Shown: positions 19,376-28,925, counted from the stretch's first letter. The stretch: DNA of 64,000 nt from Bordetella parapertussis (GCA_945900965.1 CAMDKM010000010.1:40116-104115), one strand, 5' to 3'. Made by a program: numbers and translations. Notes: generated by a model from the letters alone, not told the origin.

Positions 19376-20701
19376 TTATTTTCTCAGCACAGCCTTGTCA
19401 TAGAGATCTGGCAAGCGGTTCAGTGGATCGTAGCGGGCCTTGAGTTCACGATAGGCTTCTCCGCTATAAATCGCGTCGAATTCTTCGCGCGGGAAATAAC
19501 TGTCCGAGCACAAAGATTTGATGCCGCCGAGGTCCGCCACTTTGCGCTCGATCAAGCGATTGAAATGTCCAGGCAGGGCAGTGGCTGAGGTTTTCACCGC
19601 GTCCCAAAATCCAAAATTGACGTAACTTGCCAAGGCATTCAATGGGTAGTGCGGGAAGTGCCTCGCGCCTGCGCGGATTGGACAGATCCAGACCGGCAAT
19701 AGGCCGATTTCCTTGCTAAGAAATTCCAGGAATTCGGCGGCCCGGTGCATGGGAATATCCACATCTTGAATGACCGATTCGCGTCGCCTGCGCAGCATCC
19801 AGTTTAGCCCCCGGGTGAGTTGCAGGCGATTGTTCCAATGCATCCAGCGGGTGTAGGTACGCGAATTCAGGCGCGCCTTGCCGGCATGCCGGCGAATAAG
19901 GGGTATCTGCATTCCGAAATTTTTCGAACACCAGAACCAGTCGGTGTCCCAGCGCCAAAGGAAGTCGTGGGTAGTGAGGAAATCCGACTGCCGCAGCCGA
20001 ATCGATTGGTAATAGATCTGCTCGAAGGTGTAGTCGCTGACATAGGGCGCTTCGTCGACAAAAGTCCCGCTGACCACATAGAGCTCGTCCGGCGCGAACA
20101 CCACGCCATCCAGGAAATCCGCGGCGCCGGACTGCGCTCGCGCAAGGGCTTCGAAAAAGGTCGTTGCGTCGGTAAAACGCCGATGCTCAACCTTCACGAA
20201 TTTTTTGACCGGCAGGGTCCGGCTGCGAACCCGCAGCGCGTAGCCGAGTGTCCCGTAGGAATTGGCAAAGCCGAGGAACAAATCCGCATGCTCGTTACTC
20301 GGGGTGCACAGATAAATGTTTCCGTCGCCCGCCAGGACTTCGAGCTCCAGAATGTTTTCATGAACCAGCCCATGCCGGAACGAGCTGGCTTCGATGCCCA
20401 CTCCCGCTACCGCCCCGCCGATCGTGATGGTTTTAAGCTGAGGCACAACCGCCGGCATGACACCACAAGCCAATGTCGCCAGGACCAGATTTTCATAGGT
20501 GCTCATGCCCTCGGCGTCCACCCAACCGGACGTCGCATCGACTTCCAGGACGTGGTTGAAATCGTGCACATCCAGCTTTACGCCTGGCGTGCGCTCGCGC
20601 TGGCGAAAAAGATTGGAAGTATTCTTCTTGATCGCCACGCCGCCGGTAGCATTGCGAATCTGGGCCGATAGGCGTTCTCTGCGTGAGGTGTAGTTGTTCA
20701 T
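19376..20701 (-). CDS. FAD-binding oxidoreductase, DHCR24/BfaB-like
   Basis: VAO-type flavoprotein of 441 residues. The FAD-binding PCMH-type domain is in the first ~170 residues: EVDATSGWVDAEGMSTYENL, PAVVPQLKTITIGGAVAGVG and SYGTLGYALRV are the hallmarks. The C-terminal part is rich in Trp and Tyr (HDFLWRWDTDWFW). Family knowledge: such proteins reduce C=C bonds, and in actinobacteria a homologue (BfaB/TmsA) works with a cyclopropane-synthase-like methyltransferase to make 10-methyl fatty acids. Here a short ORF resembling the tail of such a methyltransferase lies just upstream. Substrate unknown. Confidence 0.82.
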   Translation of the reverse strand: MNNYTSRRERLSAQIRNATGGVAIKKNTSNLFRQRERTPGVKLDVHDFNHVLEVDATSGWVDAEGMSTYENLVLATLACGVMPAVVPQLKTITIGGAVAGVGIEASSFRHGLVHENILELEVLAGDGNIYLCTPSNEHADLFLGFANSYGTLGYALRVRSRTLPVKKFVKVEHRRFTDATTFFEALARAQSGAADFLDGVVFAPDELYVVSGTFVDEAPYVSDYTFEQIYYQSIRLRQSDFLTTHDFLWRWDTDWFWCSKNFGMQIPLIRRHAGKARLNSRTYTRWMHWNNRLQLTRGLNWMLRRRRESVIQDVDIPMHRAAEFLEFLSKEIGLLPVWICPIRAGARHFPHYPLNALASYVNFGFWDAVKTSATALPGHFNRLIERKVADLGGIKSLCSDSYFPREEFDAIYSGEAYRELKARYDPLNRLPDLYDKAVLRK

Positions 20702-20725
20702 TCGAAATTGGGAATGCCGCTTGGC

Positions 20726-21022
20726 CTATTGGTAGAGAAATGCCCGGCTCATCGGATAATTGTCCCTGGAAATATTGAGTTTGCTGAGCACGATCTGGAA
20801 CAGATGGGCGCCCGAGGTCGGGGATCGAAACATTTCCGCGCAGGACATCAGGTAGGTTCGCCTGATGCGCCGGTTCGCCCGCCGATAGCGGATCACGACA
20901 ATGAACCCGGGGTTGCCGCCGCGGCTTCGGCAAACCGCGCCATCGGCAAAGCGGGCGTGAAAACACGTATTGATGGATTTACCCAGCTCGGCCATTTGCT
21001 CCTGTATCCGTCCACTGAACAC
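20726..21022 (-). CDS. Short ORF resembling the C-terminal end of a cyclopropane-synthase-like methyltransferase; possible remnant
   Basis: 98 residues from a GTG at 21022 with GAGAGG positioned as a Shine-Dalgarno. The last ~50 residues (IRRTYLMSCAEMF, HLFQIVLSKLN, YPMSRAFLYQ) read like the C-terminal end of cyclopropane-fatty-acid-synthase-type methyltransferases. The SAM-binding domain is missing because livF occupies the space upstream. The first ~45 residues are not recognised. It sits between livF (36 bp gap) and the FAD oxidoreductase (24 bp gap), where a methyltransferase partner would be expected. Whether it is expressed, or is a relic, is open. Confidence 0.4.
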   Translation of the reverse strand: MFSGRIQEQMAELGKSINTCFHARFADGAVCRSRGGNPGFIVVIRYRRANRRIRRTYLMSCAEMFRSPTSGAHLFQIVLSKLNISRDNYPMSRAFLYQ

Positions 21023-21058
21023 TGACTGACCTCTCTCTTGCCTCCACCGGAGGAACCG

Positions 21059-21769
21059 CTATTCGCCCAGGTAGGCCCGTCGCACCAAGGGATTTTTCAA
21101 CAATGCGGACGAATCGTCCGCCAGCGTGATCAAACCGCTTTCCATCACGTAGCCTCGCTGGCTTATTTCCAGCGCGAGCCGCGCATTCTGTTCAACCAGC
21201 AGGACGGTGACGCCTTCGCTGGCCACCTGGCGCACCGTCTGGAAAATTTTCTCCACCATCATCGGAGCCAGCCCCATGCTCGGCTCATCCAGCAGCAATA
21301 GCCGCGGGCGACTCATCAGCGCCCGCCCGATGGCCAGCATCTGTTGTTCGCCACCGGAAAGCGTACCGCCAGTCTGCCGCCGCCTTTCCGCCAGACGCGG
21401 AAACAGTCCGAAAACGCGCTCAAGATCGTCACGAATCGCGGCGGAATCGCGGCGAATGTAGGCGCCCATCTGCAAATTTTCCTGCACTGACAAGCGACCA
21501 AATACTCCGCGGCCTTCGGGAACCAGCGCCATCCCGCGCTGAACCAGTTCAAACGAAGCGAGCGTGCTCACATCCTCGTTACGCAAACGCACGCAGCCCC
21601 TATGCGGGAGCATGCCACTGATCGCCTTCAGCGTGGTGGTCTTGCCGGCACCGTTGGCGCCAATCAGGGCCACCATCTCGCCTTCGGCCACGGTGAGTTC
21701 GATGCCTTTTACGGCATTGATTCCCCCATACGCCACATGCAACTCCGTCACTTCAAGCATCGCCTTCAC
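21059..21769 (-). CDS. livF: Branched-chain amino acid ABC transporter ATPase LivF
   Basis: Cytoplasmic ATPase of a HAAT-family importer. 236 residues with Walker A GANGAGKTTTLKA (about 37-45), LIALVPEGRG-like LVPEGRGVFGRLSVQENL, signature LSGGEQQMLAIGRAL, Walker B PRLLLLDEPSMGLAP and the LLVEQNARLAL switch histidine-equivalent region. Length is typical of LivF. It starts within the end of livG (4 bp overlap) and is the last transporter gene of the leftward livJHMGF set. Confidence 0.95.
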   Translation of the reverse strand: MKAMLEVTELHVAYGGINAVKGIELTVAEGEMVALIGANGAGKTTTLKAISGMLPHRGCVRLRNEDVSTLASFELVQRGMALVPEGRGVFGRLSVQENLQMGAYIRRDSAAIRDDLERVFGLFPRLAERRRQTGGTLSGGEQQMLAIGRALMSRPRLLLLDEPSMGLAPMMVEKIFQTVRQVASEGVTVLLVEQNARLALEISQRGYVMESGLITLADDSSALLKNPLVRRAYLGE

Positions 21770-22542
21770 GGCAGAACAGCGCCAAGATAGGCGCGAATCA
21801 CCTCAGGGTTGGCCTGCACCGAGGCCGGCTCTCCCTCGGCGATTTTTTTGCCGTAGTCGAGCACCGCAACCCGGTTACACAAACCCATCACCAGTTTGAC
21901 GTCATGTTCGATCAACAGAATAGTCATGCCGTCGGCCCGAATTCGCTCCAGCAGGGCACGCAAGTCGGCGGTTTCGGAGGGATTCATTCCGGCTGCCGGC
22001 TCGTCGAGCGCCAGCAGTTTCGGATCGGTGGCCAGTGCCCGGGCAATCTCCAGCCTGCGTTGATCCCCGTAGGGCAGATTGCGCGATAACGCCGTCGCAT
22101 GGCGCCCAATGCCGACGTAATCCAGCAACTCGTTGGCGCGCAGGCGGATCCCGCGTTCCTCGTCCCGGGTTCGCGCGCCGCGCACAATGGCGCCCAGTGC
22201 GCCTGCCCGGGTACGCACATGACGCCCGACCATGACGTTTTCCTGTGCGGTCATATTGCCGAACAGACGGATGTTCTGAAACGTTCGAGCAATGCCGCGC
22301 TCGACCACCCGATGCGGCGGCAGGCCGTTCAAGCTTGCGCCATCGAAGCGCAACGCTCCCGTTTCCGGTGCATACAATCCGGTGAGCACATTGAACAAGG
22401 TTGTCTTGCCGGCGCCGTTGGGGCCTATCAGCCCATAAATTTCCCGGCGCCGGATGTTGAGCGTTACGCCGGACAAGGCAACCACACCGCCGAATCGTTT
22501 CTCGACGTCGCTCACCTCCAATAGCGGATCGGCCTGCGACAT
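21766..22542 (-). CDS. livG: Branched-chain amino acid ABC transporter ATPase LivG
   Basis: Second ATPase of the importer, 258 residues. Walker A GPNGAGKTTLFNVLTG, the LivG-specific ARTFQNIRLFGNMTAQENVMV, signature NLPYGDQRRLEIARAL (LSGGQ variant common in LivG), Walker B PKLLALDEPAAGMNP and LLIEHDVKLVMGLC. Coupled to livF by ATGA overlap and to livM by a 6 bp gap. Confidence 0.95.
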   Translation of the reverse strand: MSQADPLLEVSDVEKRFGGVVALSGVTLNIRRREIYGLIGPNGAGKTTLFNVLTGLYAPETGALRFDGASLNGLPPHRVVERGIARTFQNIRLFGNMTAQENVMVGRHVRTRAGALGAIVRGARTRDEERGIRLRANELLDYVGIGRHATALSRNLPYGDQRRLEIARALATDPKLLALDEPAAGMNPSETADLRALLERIRADGMTILLIEHDVKLVMGLCNRVAVLDYGKKIAEGEPASVQANPEVIRAYLGAVLP

Positions 22543-22548
22543 CTGCCC

Positions 22549-23622
22549 TTACCTGGATTCCGCGAACTCTTGCCTGCGGCGTCGCGAAGGCCACAACCCT
22601 GCCGGCCGGTAGAGCATCATCAGCACCAGCGCCAGGCCAAACAACAACATGCGAATGACTTCCGGCTCCACGATCAGGCGGCCGAACAAGGCCTTTTGCA
22701 CCGGCTCGACCGAATAACGCAGCAGTTCGGGAACGAAGGACAGCAGCAACGCGCCCAGCACCACGCCCCAGACATTTCCCATGCCGCCAAGCACCACCAT
22801 GGCCAGAATCATAATGGATTCGACCAGCACGAAACTCTCGGGGCTGATAAAGCCCTGGATCGCCGCGAACATGCCTCCCGCCACGCCGCCGAAACTGGCG
22901 CCCATGGCAAACGCCAGCAGCTTTACGTTGCGCGTATTGATGCCCATGGCCTGGGCCGCGACTTCGTCTTCGCGAATGGCCACCCAGGCCCGGCCCAGCC
23001 GCGAATCCTGCAGCCGCAGGTTGATGGCCACTACTGCGAGCAGAATCAACAGCAAAAAGTAGTAATACTTGATCGGTCCGGAAAACGTCAGGCCGAGCCA
23101 GGTTTCGGCGCGGCTGAAATTGAATCCACCCACGGAAAACGGATCGATGGGTGTGATGCCTTGCGGTCCATTGGTCAGATTCACCGGCCGGGCCAGATTA
23201 TTGAGAAAAATGCGCACGATTTCGCCAAAACCCAGCGTCACGATCGCCAGGTAATCGCCACGCAACTTCAGTGTCGGCGCGCCCAGCAATACACCGAACA
23301 GGCAGGCCACCAGGGCGCCGATCGGAAGAATGACCCAGAAAGGCAGATGCACATCGAAATGCGGGGAAGCCAGTAACGCATAACAATAGGCGCCAACGGC
23401 GTAAAACGCGACGTAGCCCAGGTCGAGCAAGCCCGCGAACCCGACAACGATATTCAAACCAAGCGAGAGCAGGGCAAACAAAATCGCCAGATTGGTGATC
23501 CGCACCCAGGCAGTGCCTGCGGTAGCAAGCACAAAGGGTAATGCCAGCAGCGCCGCAGCCATCAATATCACGCCGACCTTCGCGGCCGCGGGATGCTTGC
23601 GCCAGGCTAACCACTGCTGCAT
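22549..23622 (-). CDS. livM: Branched-chain amino acid ABC transporter permease LivM
   Basis: Inner-membrane permease, 357 residues starting at MQQWLAWRKHPAAAK (ATG 23622), which overlaps the livH stop as ATGA. The frame remains open upstream but that part is livH in another frame. It has 8-10 hydrophobic segments, with the LivM signatures SLGLNIVVGFAGLLDLGYVAFYAVGAY, LRGDYLAIVTLGFGEIVRI and VLGGMGNVWGVVLGA. It pairs with LivH to form the translocation channel. Confidence 0.94.
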   Translation of the reverse strand: MQQWLAWRKHPAAAKVGVILMAAALLALPFVLATAGTAWVRITNLAILFALLSLGLNIVVGFAGLLDLGYVAFYAVGAYCYALLASPHFDVHLPFWVILPIGALVACLFGVLLGAPTLKLRGDYLAIVTLGFGEIVRIFLNNLARPVNLTNGPQGITPIDPFSVGGFNFSRAETWLGLTFSGPIKYYYFLLLILLAVVAINLRLQDSRLGRAWVAIREDEVAAQAMGINTRNVKLLAFAMGASFGGVAGGMFAAIQGFISPESFVLVESIMILAMVVLGGMGNVWGVVLGALLLSFVPELLRYSVEPVQKALFGRLIVEPEVIRMLLFGLALVLMMLYRPAGLWPSRRRRQEFAESR

Positions 23623-24608
23623 CACGCGCGGTCCCCCACACGTTCGCCCAGCAGACCCGAAGGCCGGAAAATCAGCACCGCAATCAACACCAGAAAGGCG
23701 AACACGTCCTGATAATTGCTGCCGAACAAAATGAAATGCCCATCCACGGCACAGCGCTGCGTCAAGGCATCCGATATACCCTTGATGTGACACAGATCGG
23801 TAAGCTCCCCGATATACCCCGCGCCCAATGCCTCGACCACGCCCAGCAGTAATCCACCGAGCATCGCCCCGGCCAGATTGCCGATGCCGCCCAGCACCGC
23901 GGCGGAAAAAGCCTTGAGGCCCAGCAGTGCGCCCATCGTGTAATGCGCAATGCCGTAATAGGTACCCACCATGACACCGGCCACGGCGCCCAGTCCGGCG
24001 CCGATGATGAAGGTCAGAGAAATTACCTGATTGATGTTGACTCCCATGAGCCCGGCAACCTGCGGATTTTCCGAGGTGGCGCGCATCGCCACGCCCAGAC
24101 GGGTGCGATACACCAGTAGCGTCAGCCCCGCCATCATCAGCAGGGAGCCGAGCATGATGCCGATCTGCACCGCGCTCACGTTGGCGCCGGCAATTTCAAA
24201 CACCGGGTTGGCCATGATCTGGGGAAACGACAAGGGATTGCGGCTCCAGATCAGCAGTGCCAGGTGTTGAAGGATGATGGATAAGCCGATGGCGGTAATC
24301 AGCGGCGCCAGGCGCGGCGCGCCGCGTAACGGTCGATAGGCCACGCGCTCCATGAGAAATCCCAGCACCATACAGGCGGGCACCGCACAGGCCACACCGG
24401 CCAAAACGATGACGATGGGTGACAGGCCCGTTCCGGCCAAACCGGCAATGACGGATAAAGCCACCATGGCCCCCACCATGACCACCTCGCCGTGTGCGAA
24501 GTTGATCAACTGGATGATGCCGTAGACCATGGTGTAGCCGAGCGCCACCACGGCATAAATGCTGCCGAGCGTCAGCCCGTTGATTACCTGCTGGAGAAAA
24601 ATATCCAT
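23622..24608 (-). CDS. livH: Branched-chain amino acid ABC transporter permease LivH
   Basis: Inner-membrane permease, 328 residues from MDIFLQQVINGLTLGS (ATG 24608; an ATG 7 codons earlier is less likely). Signature YAVVALGYTMVYGIIQLINF, then AHGEVVMVGAM, and AFSAAVLGGIGNLAGAMLGG near the C-terminus. About eight membrane segments. It follows the solute-binding protein gene after a 108 bp gap holding a terminator hairpin. Confidence 0.94.
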   Translation of the reverse strand: MDIFLQQVINGLTLGSIYAVVALGYTMVYGIIQLINFAHGEVVMVGAMVALSVIAGLAGTGLSPIVIVLAGVACAVPACMVLGFLMERVAYRPLRGAPRLAPLITAIGLSIILQHLALLIWSRNPLSFPQIMANPVFEIAGANVSAVQIGIMLGSLLMMAGLTLLVYRTRLGVAMRATSENPQVAGLMGVNINQVISLTFIIGAGLGAVAGVMVGTYYGIAHYTMGALLGLKAFSAAVLGGIGNLAGAMLGGLLLGVVEALGAGYIGELTDLCHIKGISDALTQRCAVDGHFILFGSNYQDVFAFLVLIAVLIFRPSGLLGERVGDRA

Positions 24609-24640
24609 GGGGCACGAGAGCTGCGCCAAGCGGGCGCAGA

Positions 24641-24671
24641 AAAGAAAACAGCACCCGAAGGTGCCGTTTTC
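24641..24671 (-). terminator. Terminator/attenuator between livJ-type gene and livH
   Basis: On the minus strand AAAACGGCACC-TTCG-GGTGCTGTTTT followed by CTTTT: a stable stem with a UUCG tetraloop and U-run. It lies between the binding-protein gene and livH, so I infer partial termination that lets the binding protein be made in excess over the membrane parts. Confidence 0.72.
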
Positions 24672-24716
24672 CGATGCGTCAAAGCCAGTTTACCCAATAC
24701 CGCCGGGAGGCCAGAC

Positions 24717-25925
24717 TTAGTTCTTGGCGCCTGCGGCAGCCTTGACGAAATCCTCGTATTTGATGCTTTTCCCGCTTTTGATGATAGCCACCGGCTCGAC
24801 TTTGCCGGACTTCATTTCGAATATCGTCATTTCGGCGTCCTTGCGATCGCCCTTGGCGTCGAACTCGATCTTGCCGCTGGCGCCCTCGAAGGAAATTTTC
24901 GCCAGCTCGGAGAGATATTTCGCCGGATCGGTGGAGTCGGCCTTCTGCATGGCCGCGATCAACAGGTTGGCCGCGTCGTAGGTAAAGGGCGCATAGATGA
25001 TGGGGTCGGAATTGAAGCGTTTCTTGTAGGCCTCGAGGAAACTTTTGGAGGCCGCCTGCACCGGAATGCCGGCTTGCGAGCACACCATGCCTTCGGCCGC
25101 GGCACCGGCAAGTTCATGCATTTTTTCCGAACAGGCGCCATCGCCAAAGGCGAATACCGCTTTTAATCCCAGCTCGCGGCCTTGTTTGATAAGTGGCCCG
25201 CCGCCGGAATCCATGCCGCCGTAAAAAATGGCATCCGGATTCTTGCCCTTGAGCTTGGTCAGAATCGCCTTCCAGTCCTTGGTGTCCTTGCTGCCTTTTT
25301 CACGCGGCAGCACGTTGACGCCGGCGTTCTTCAGCGTCAGTTCCACCTGATCGGCCAAGCCTTCGCCATAGGAAGTTGCATCATCGATGACCGCGACGGT
25401 CTTGGGCTTGAACTGCGCACTCAAAAAACTGGCGATCGCGGGGCCTTGCTGATCATCCCGCCCGACAGTGCGGAAAGTCACCTTGAGCCCGCGCTCGGTT
25501 ACCTTGGGATTGGTGGCCGAACCGCTGATCATCGGAATGCCTGCGTCGTTGTACACCACCGAGGCCGGAATGGTGACTCCAGAATTCAGATGCCCGACCA
25601 CACCGGCCACTTTGGCATCGACAAATTTCTGCGCGATGATCGGTCCTTTATTTTCCTTGCCCTCGTCGTCTTCGCTCAGTAGTTCAAACGTGATCTTTTT
25701 GCCGCCGATGGTCAGCCCCTTGGCATTGGCCTCTTCGAGCGCCAGCCGCGCGCCGTTTTCGTTGTCCTTGCCCAGGTGCGCTATATCGCCGGTGAGGGGT
25801 GCCGCATGGCCGATCTTGACCGCGGGCGGAGCCGATTTTCCACACCCACCAAGAGACACAGCCAGGATAATTCCGGCCGCCGCGACGGCGCCGACAGTCG
25901 AGATGCTGACGTTTTTCAGTTCCAT
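24717..25925 (-). CDS. livJ: Branched-chain amino acid-binding lipoprotein/periplasmic protein
   Basis: Solute-binding protein of the LivJ/Leu-Ile-Val type delivering ligand to LivHM. 402 residues from MELKNVSISTVG (ATG 25925, preceded by GGAGG). A hydrophobic leader ends in SLGGCGKS, a lipobox, so it is probably a lipoprotein. Core features are VKIGHAAPLTGDIAHLGKD, NVLPREKGSKDTKDW and DAIFYGGMDSGGG. Symbol given by family position; ligand range is not readable. First gene of the transporter operon. Confidence 0.9.
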   Translation of the reverse strand: MELKNVSISTVGAVAAAGIILAVSLGGCGKSAPPAVKIGHAAPLTGDIAHLGKDNENGARLALEEANAKGLTIGGKKITFELLSEDDEGKENKGPIIAQKFVDAKVAGVVGHLNSGVTIPASVVYNDAGIPMISGSATNPKVTERGLKVTFRTVGRDDQQGPAIASFLSAQFKPKTVAVIDDATSYGEGLADQVELTLKNAGVNVLPREKGSKDTKDWKAILTKLKGKNPDAIFYGGMDSGGGPLIKQGRELGLKAVFAFGDGACSEKMHELAGAAAEGMVCSQAGIPVQAASKSFLEAYKKRFNSDPIIYAPFTYDAANLLIAAMQKADSTDPAKYLSELAKISFEGASGKIEFDAKGDRKDAEMTIFEMKSGKVEPVAIIKSGKSIKYEDFVKAAAGAKN

Positions 25926-26031
25926 GTTATTTCCTCCGGGACGTTGCACGCGTTGCACGCGGGACGGGCCGGATTATCGACCAGCGCTCCGAGCCCTGTC
26001 AATTTGACAACGCGCAGCCGGCCGGAAAAAC

Positions 26032-26055
26032 AAAAGCCGGCATACGCCGGCTTTT
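26032..26055 (-). terminator. Bidirectional terminator after the small cytochrome c gene
   Basis: Perfect inverted repeat AAAAGCCGGC-ATAC-GCCGGCTTTT. On the minus strand the U-run continues TTTTGTTTTTCC. It separates the cytochrome c gene from the liv operon. Confidence 0.85.
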
Positions 26056-26079
26056 GCCAAAACTTCTAGTGTCTCCCGC

Positions 26080-26403
26080 TTACATCGACAGGATCCACTC
26101 CACCAGCAGCTGGGCCTCGTCTTCCTTGACGGGATTGGGGGGCATCGGAATCGTGCCCCATACGCCACCACCACCGCCGATCACTTTCTTGATCAGCGCC
26201 GCTTCGGCATCCTTGTTGCCTTTGTACTTCTTGGCAATTTCGGTATAGGCCGGGCCGACCAATTTCGTGCTCAGTGCGTGACAGGCGAGGCAGTTTTTCG
26301 CCTGGGCCAGCGCCTTGGCCTTGGCGGCGTCAGGTGCCGCGTTTGCCACGCCCGCCAGTACCAGACCGACAGCCGTCAAAATGGTGACCAGATATTTCTT
26401 CAT
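26080..26403 (-). CDS. Monoheme cytochrome c (c551/c5-like), periplasmic
   Basis: 107 residues: signal peptide to about residue 22 (GLVLAGVANA), heme motif CLACH at about 38-42, and the distal Met in a TIPMPPNPV loop near the C-terminus, the class I cytochrome c551 pattern. Start taken at MKKYLVTIL (ATG 26403). It probably serves as a soluble electron carrier. It lies 180 bp downstream of ubiD and ends before a strong terminator. Confidence 0.9.
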   Translation of the reverse strand: MKKYLVTILTAVGLVLAGVANAAPDAAKAKALAQAKNCLACHALSTKLVGPAYTEIAKKYKGNKDAEAALIKKVIGGGGGVWGTIPMPPNPVKEDEAQLLVEWILSM

Positions 26404-26583
26404 GTTTTGCGTGCCTTTCCTCACAGGGTTGAAATCAAATCGGCCCGCATTCTAGCGGCTTTCTGTCCATTCGGGATAGCTACTTGCCTGCCCGTGGCTC
26501 AAATTGAACCGCCGGCGCCCGAGTGTTTGGAAGAGATGGGCAGATAACGTCATGGCGGGGCGGGGCGTTGACCTTGCGGCGGC

Positions 26584-28047
26584 TCATAGTCCAAGGCCCG
26601 TCCAAAGTTCGTCGACCCGGCGCTTGACCCCCGCGTCCATGCTGATCGGCTTGCCCCAGTTGCGGGAAGTCTCGCCCGGCCACTTGTTGGTGGCGTCCAT
26701 GCCCATTTTCGAGCCCAGCCCGGAAACCGGACTGGCAAAATCGAGATAATCGATCGGGGTATTTTCCGCGATCAGAATATCGCGCGCGGGATCCACCCGG
26801 GTGCTGATCGCCCAGATGACGTCTTTCCAGTCGCGCACGTCGATATCCTCGTCCACCACAATGATGAATTTGGTGTACATGAACTGGCGCAGATAAGACC
26901 AGACTCCGAACATCACGCGCTTGGCATGCCCTGCATATTGTTTACGTAGACTCACCACGGCGATCCGGTAAGAGCAGCCTTCGGGCGGCAGATAAAAATC
27001 CACGATTTCGGGAAACTGCCTGGTGAGCAAGGGCACAAATACATCGTTCAAAGCCAAACCGAGAACGGCCGGTTCGTCCGGCGGCTTGCCGGTATAGGTG
27101 CTGTGGTAAATTGGCTTGTGGCGCGTGGTGATGCGCTCGATGGTGAAGACTGGAAAGGTCTCCTGTTCGTTGTAATAGCCGGTGTGATCTCCGAACGGGC
27201 CTTCCAACGCGGTGTCGTCGGGCCGAATGAGGCCTTCGAGCACGATTTCGCTGCTAGCTGGAACCTGCAGATCGGACCCGATACACCGCACCAGTTCGGT
27301 TCTGGCGCCGCGCAGCAACCCGGCAAATTGGTATTCCGACAGGGTATCCGGAACCGGGGTCACCGCTCCCAGGATCGTGGCCGGATCCGCCCCCAGGGCG
27401 ACCGCCAGCGGAAACGGCTGGCCCGGATGCGCCACTTGAAAATCGCGAAAATCCAGGGCGCCGCCGCGATGCGTCAACCAGCGCATGATGACCCGGTTCG
27501 GGCCAATGACCTGCTGGCGATAGATGCCCAGGTTTTGCCGGGTCTTGTGCGGGCCACGGGTTACGGTCAGACCCCAGGTGATCAGCGGCCCGGCGTCTTC
27601 CGGCCAGCAGGTCTGGATCGGCAGGCGCGCAAGATCCACGTCTGCTCCCTCCCACACCTGCTCCTGGCAGGGTCCGCTGGAGACAATTTTCGGCGCCATG
27701 TTCAGGACCTGTTTCAGCACCGGCAGTTTGTCCCAGACATCCTTGAGCCCCTTGGGAGGCTCGGGCTCGCGCAGATACGACAGCAGCTTGCCAACTTCCT
27801 TCAGCGCGTCGACCGATTCTTCCCCCATGCCGAGGGCCACCCGCTTCGGAGTACCGAACAGGTTGCACAGCACGGGCACCTCGTGGCCGCGGGGATTTTC
27901 GAACAACAGCGCCGGACCTTGCGCGCGCAGCACGCGATCGCAGATCTCGGTCATTTCCAGATGCGGGGAGACTTCGGCGGCGATGCGCCTGAGCTCGCCC
28001 TGCTTTTCCAGTTGCGCGATGAAATCGCGCAGATCGCGGTAACGCAT
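26584..28047 (-). CDS. ubiD: 3-octaprenyl-4-hydroxybenzoate carboxy-lyase (prenylated-FMN decarboxylase)
   Basis: Removes the carboxyl group from prenylated 4-hydroxybenzoate in ubiquinone synthesis. 487 residues, typical length. Starts [42 protein letters not shown], the prFMN-binding part with [19 protein letters not shown], and the catalytic ExxR..E region [13 protein letters not shown] are present. It depends on UbiX for its cofactor; ubiX is not in the window. Its start shares one base with the SDR stop (TAATG), so it is coupled to the SDR and ubiA. Confidence 0.95.
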   Translation of the reverse strand: MRYRDLRDFIAQLEKQGELRRIAAEVSPHLEMTEICDRVLRAQGPALLFENPRGHEVPVLCNLFGTPKRVALGMGEESVDALKEVGKLLSYLREPEPPKGLKDVWDKLPVLKQVLNMAPKIVSSGPCQEQVWEGADVDLARLPIQTCWPEDAGPLITWGLTVTRGPHKTRQNLGIYRQQVIGPNRVIMRWLTHRGGALDFRDFQVAHPGQPFPLAVALGADPATILGAVTPVPDTLSEYQFAGLLRGARTELVRCIGSDLQVPASSEIVLEGLIRPDDTALEGPFGDHTGYYNEQETFPVFTIERITTRHKPIYHSTYTGKPPDEPAVLGLALNDVFVPLLTRQFPEIVDFYLPPEGCSYRIAVVSLRKQYAGHAKRVMFGVWSYLRQFMYTKFIIVVDEDIDVRDWKDVIWAISTRVDPARDILIAENTPIDYLDFASPVSGLGSKMGMDATNKWPGETSRNWGKPISMDAGVKRRVDELWTGLGL

Positions 28048-28841
28048 TACAGCACCGGGTTGGCGCCGCCATCCATCGGCACGATCGCGCCAGTTAGGTA
28101 ACTCGCGGCATCGGATGCCAGAAACACAGCCAGTGCCGCCACGTCCTCGGGGGAGGCATAACGTCGCAGCGGAACCTTGGCCTGACCCTGGGCAAGCACT
28201 TCTTCCGCGCTCAGGCCGCGCATTTTCGCTTCCAGCTTCAACGCCTCCTGCACCCGGCCCGTCATGGTGGCGGCCGGATTGATGCCATTGATACGCACGC
28301 CCTTCGGGCCGTAGACATTGGCCAGGCCCACGGTCGCCAGCATCAAGGCGGAGTTGGCAGCGCCACCTGGCAGGTGGTAAGACGTGGCAACCTTGCCGCC
28401 CATGCCGATGATGTTGATCACCACACCGCTTCCACGTTCGGCCATGGCGGGCAATAACGCGTCCATGGCGTGAATCGTAGTGAAATACTTGGCATCCATC
28501 GCGTCATGCCAGGCGGCGGCGTTGAGTTCCTCCGGCAGATAACGCTTGGCTGCACCCGCTGAATTCACCAGTACGTCGATCGGCCCGATTGCCGCCTGCG
28601 CCGCGCGCAACATCGCAACTGCCGCGTCGCGCTGCACCAGGTTAGCTTGAATTGTCGCAACGGACTTTTCGGTGAATCCTGCGCGCAGCAATGTCGCTGC
28701 CGCCGCATCGAGATTGGCGCGTTCGCGCGAAACGATGGCCACTTTGGCGCCTTCGGCGAGAAAGGCCTGTGCACAGGCCAAACCGATGCCCTTACTGCCG
28801 CCCGTGATAAGTACGCTGCGTCCGGCAAGTCCCGTGTGCAT
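28047..28841 (-). CDS. SDR-fold protein lacking the catalytic Asn-Ser-Tyr-Lys tetrad
   Basis: 264 residues. The Rossmann cofactor motif is intact ([17 protein letters not shown], then VLVNSAGA). Aligning the conserved [10 protein letters not shown] against classical SDRs places GGAAN where YxxxK should be, VINIIG where the active Ser should be, and DAKYF at the Asn position. So Asn, Ser, Tyr and Lys are all replaced (K, G, G, N). I recall a subfamily with an AGNAAL-like pattern, so this may be a lineage rather than a single mutation. Located between ubiA and ubiD; function unknown. Confidence 0.85.
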   Translation of the reverse strand: MHTGLAGRSVLITGGSKGIGLACAQAFLAEGAKVAIVSRERANLDAAAATLLRAGFTEKSVATIQANLVQRDAAVAMLRAAQAAIGPIDVLVNSAGAAKRYLPEELNAAAWHDAMDAKYFTTIHAMDALLPAMAERGSGVVINIIGMGGKVATSYHLPGGAANSALMLATVGLANVYGPKGVRINGINPAATMTGRVQEALKLEAKMRGLSAEEVLAQGQAKVPLRRYASPEDVAALAVFLASDAASYLTGAIVPMDGGANPVL

Positions 28842-28925
28842 GATTATTTTCCTTCAGAAAAAAGAGCCGCCACTATAGGGAGCGGACTCCCGACCCACAA
28901 GCCCGCGATTCAAAAACACGCCAGC

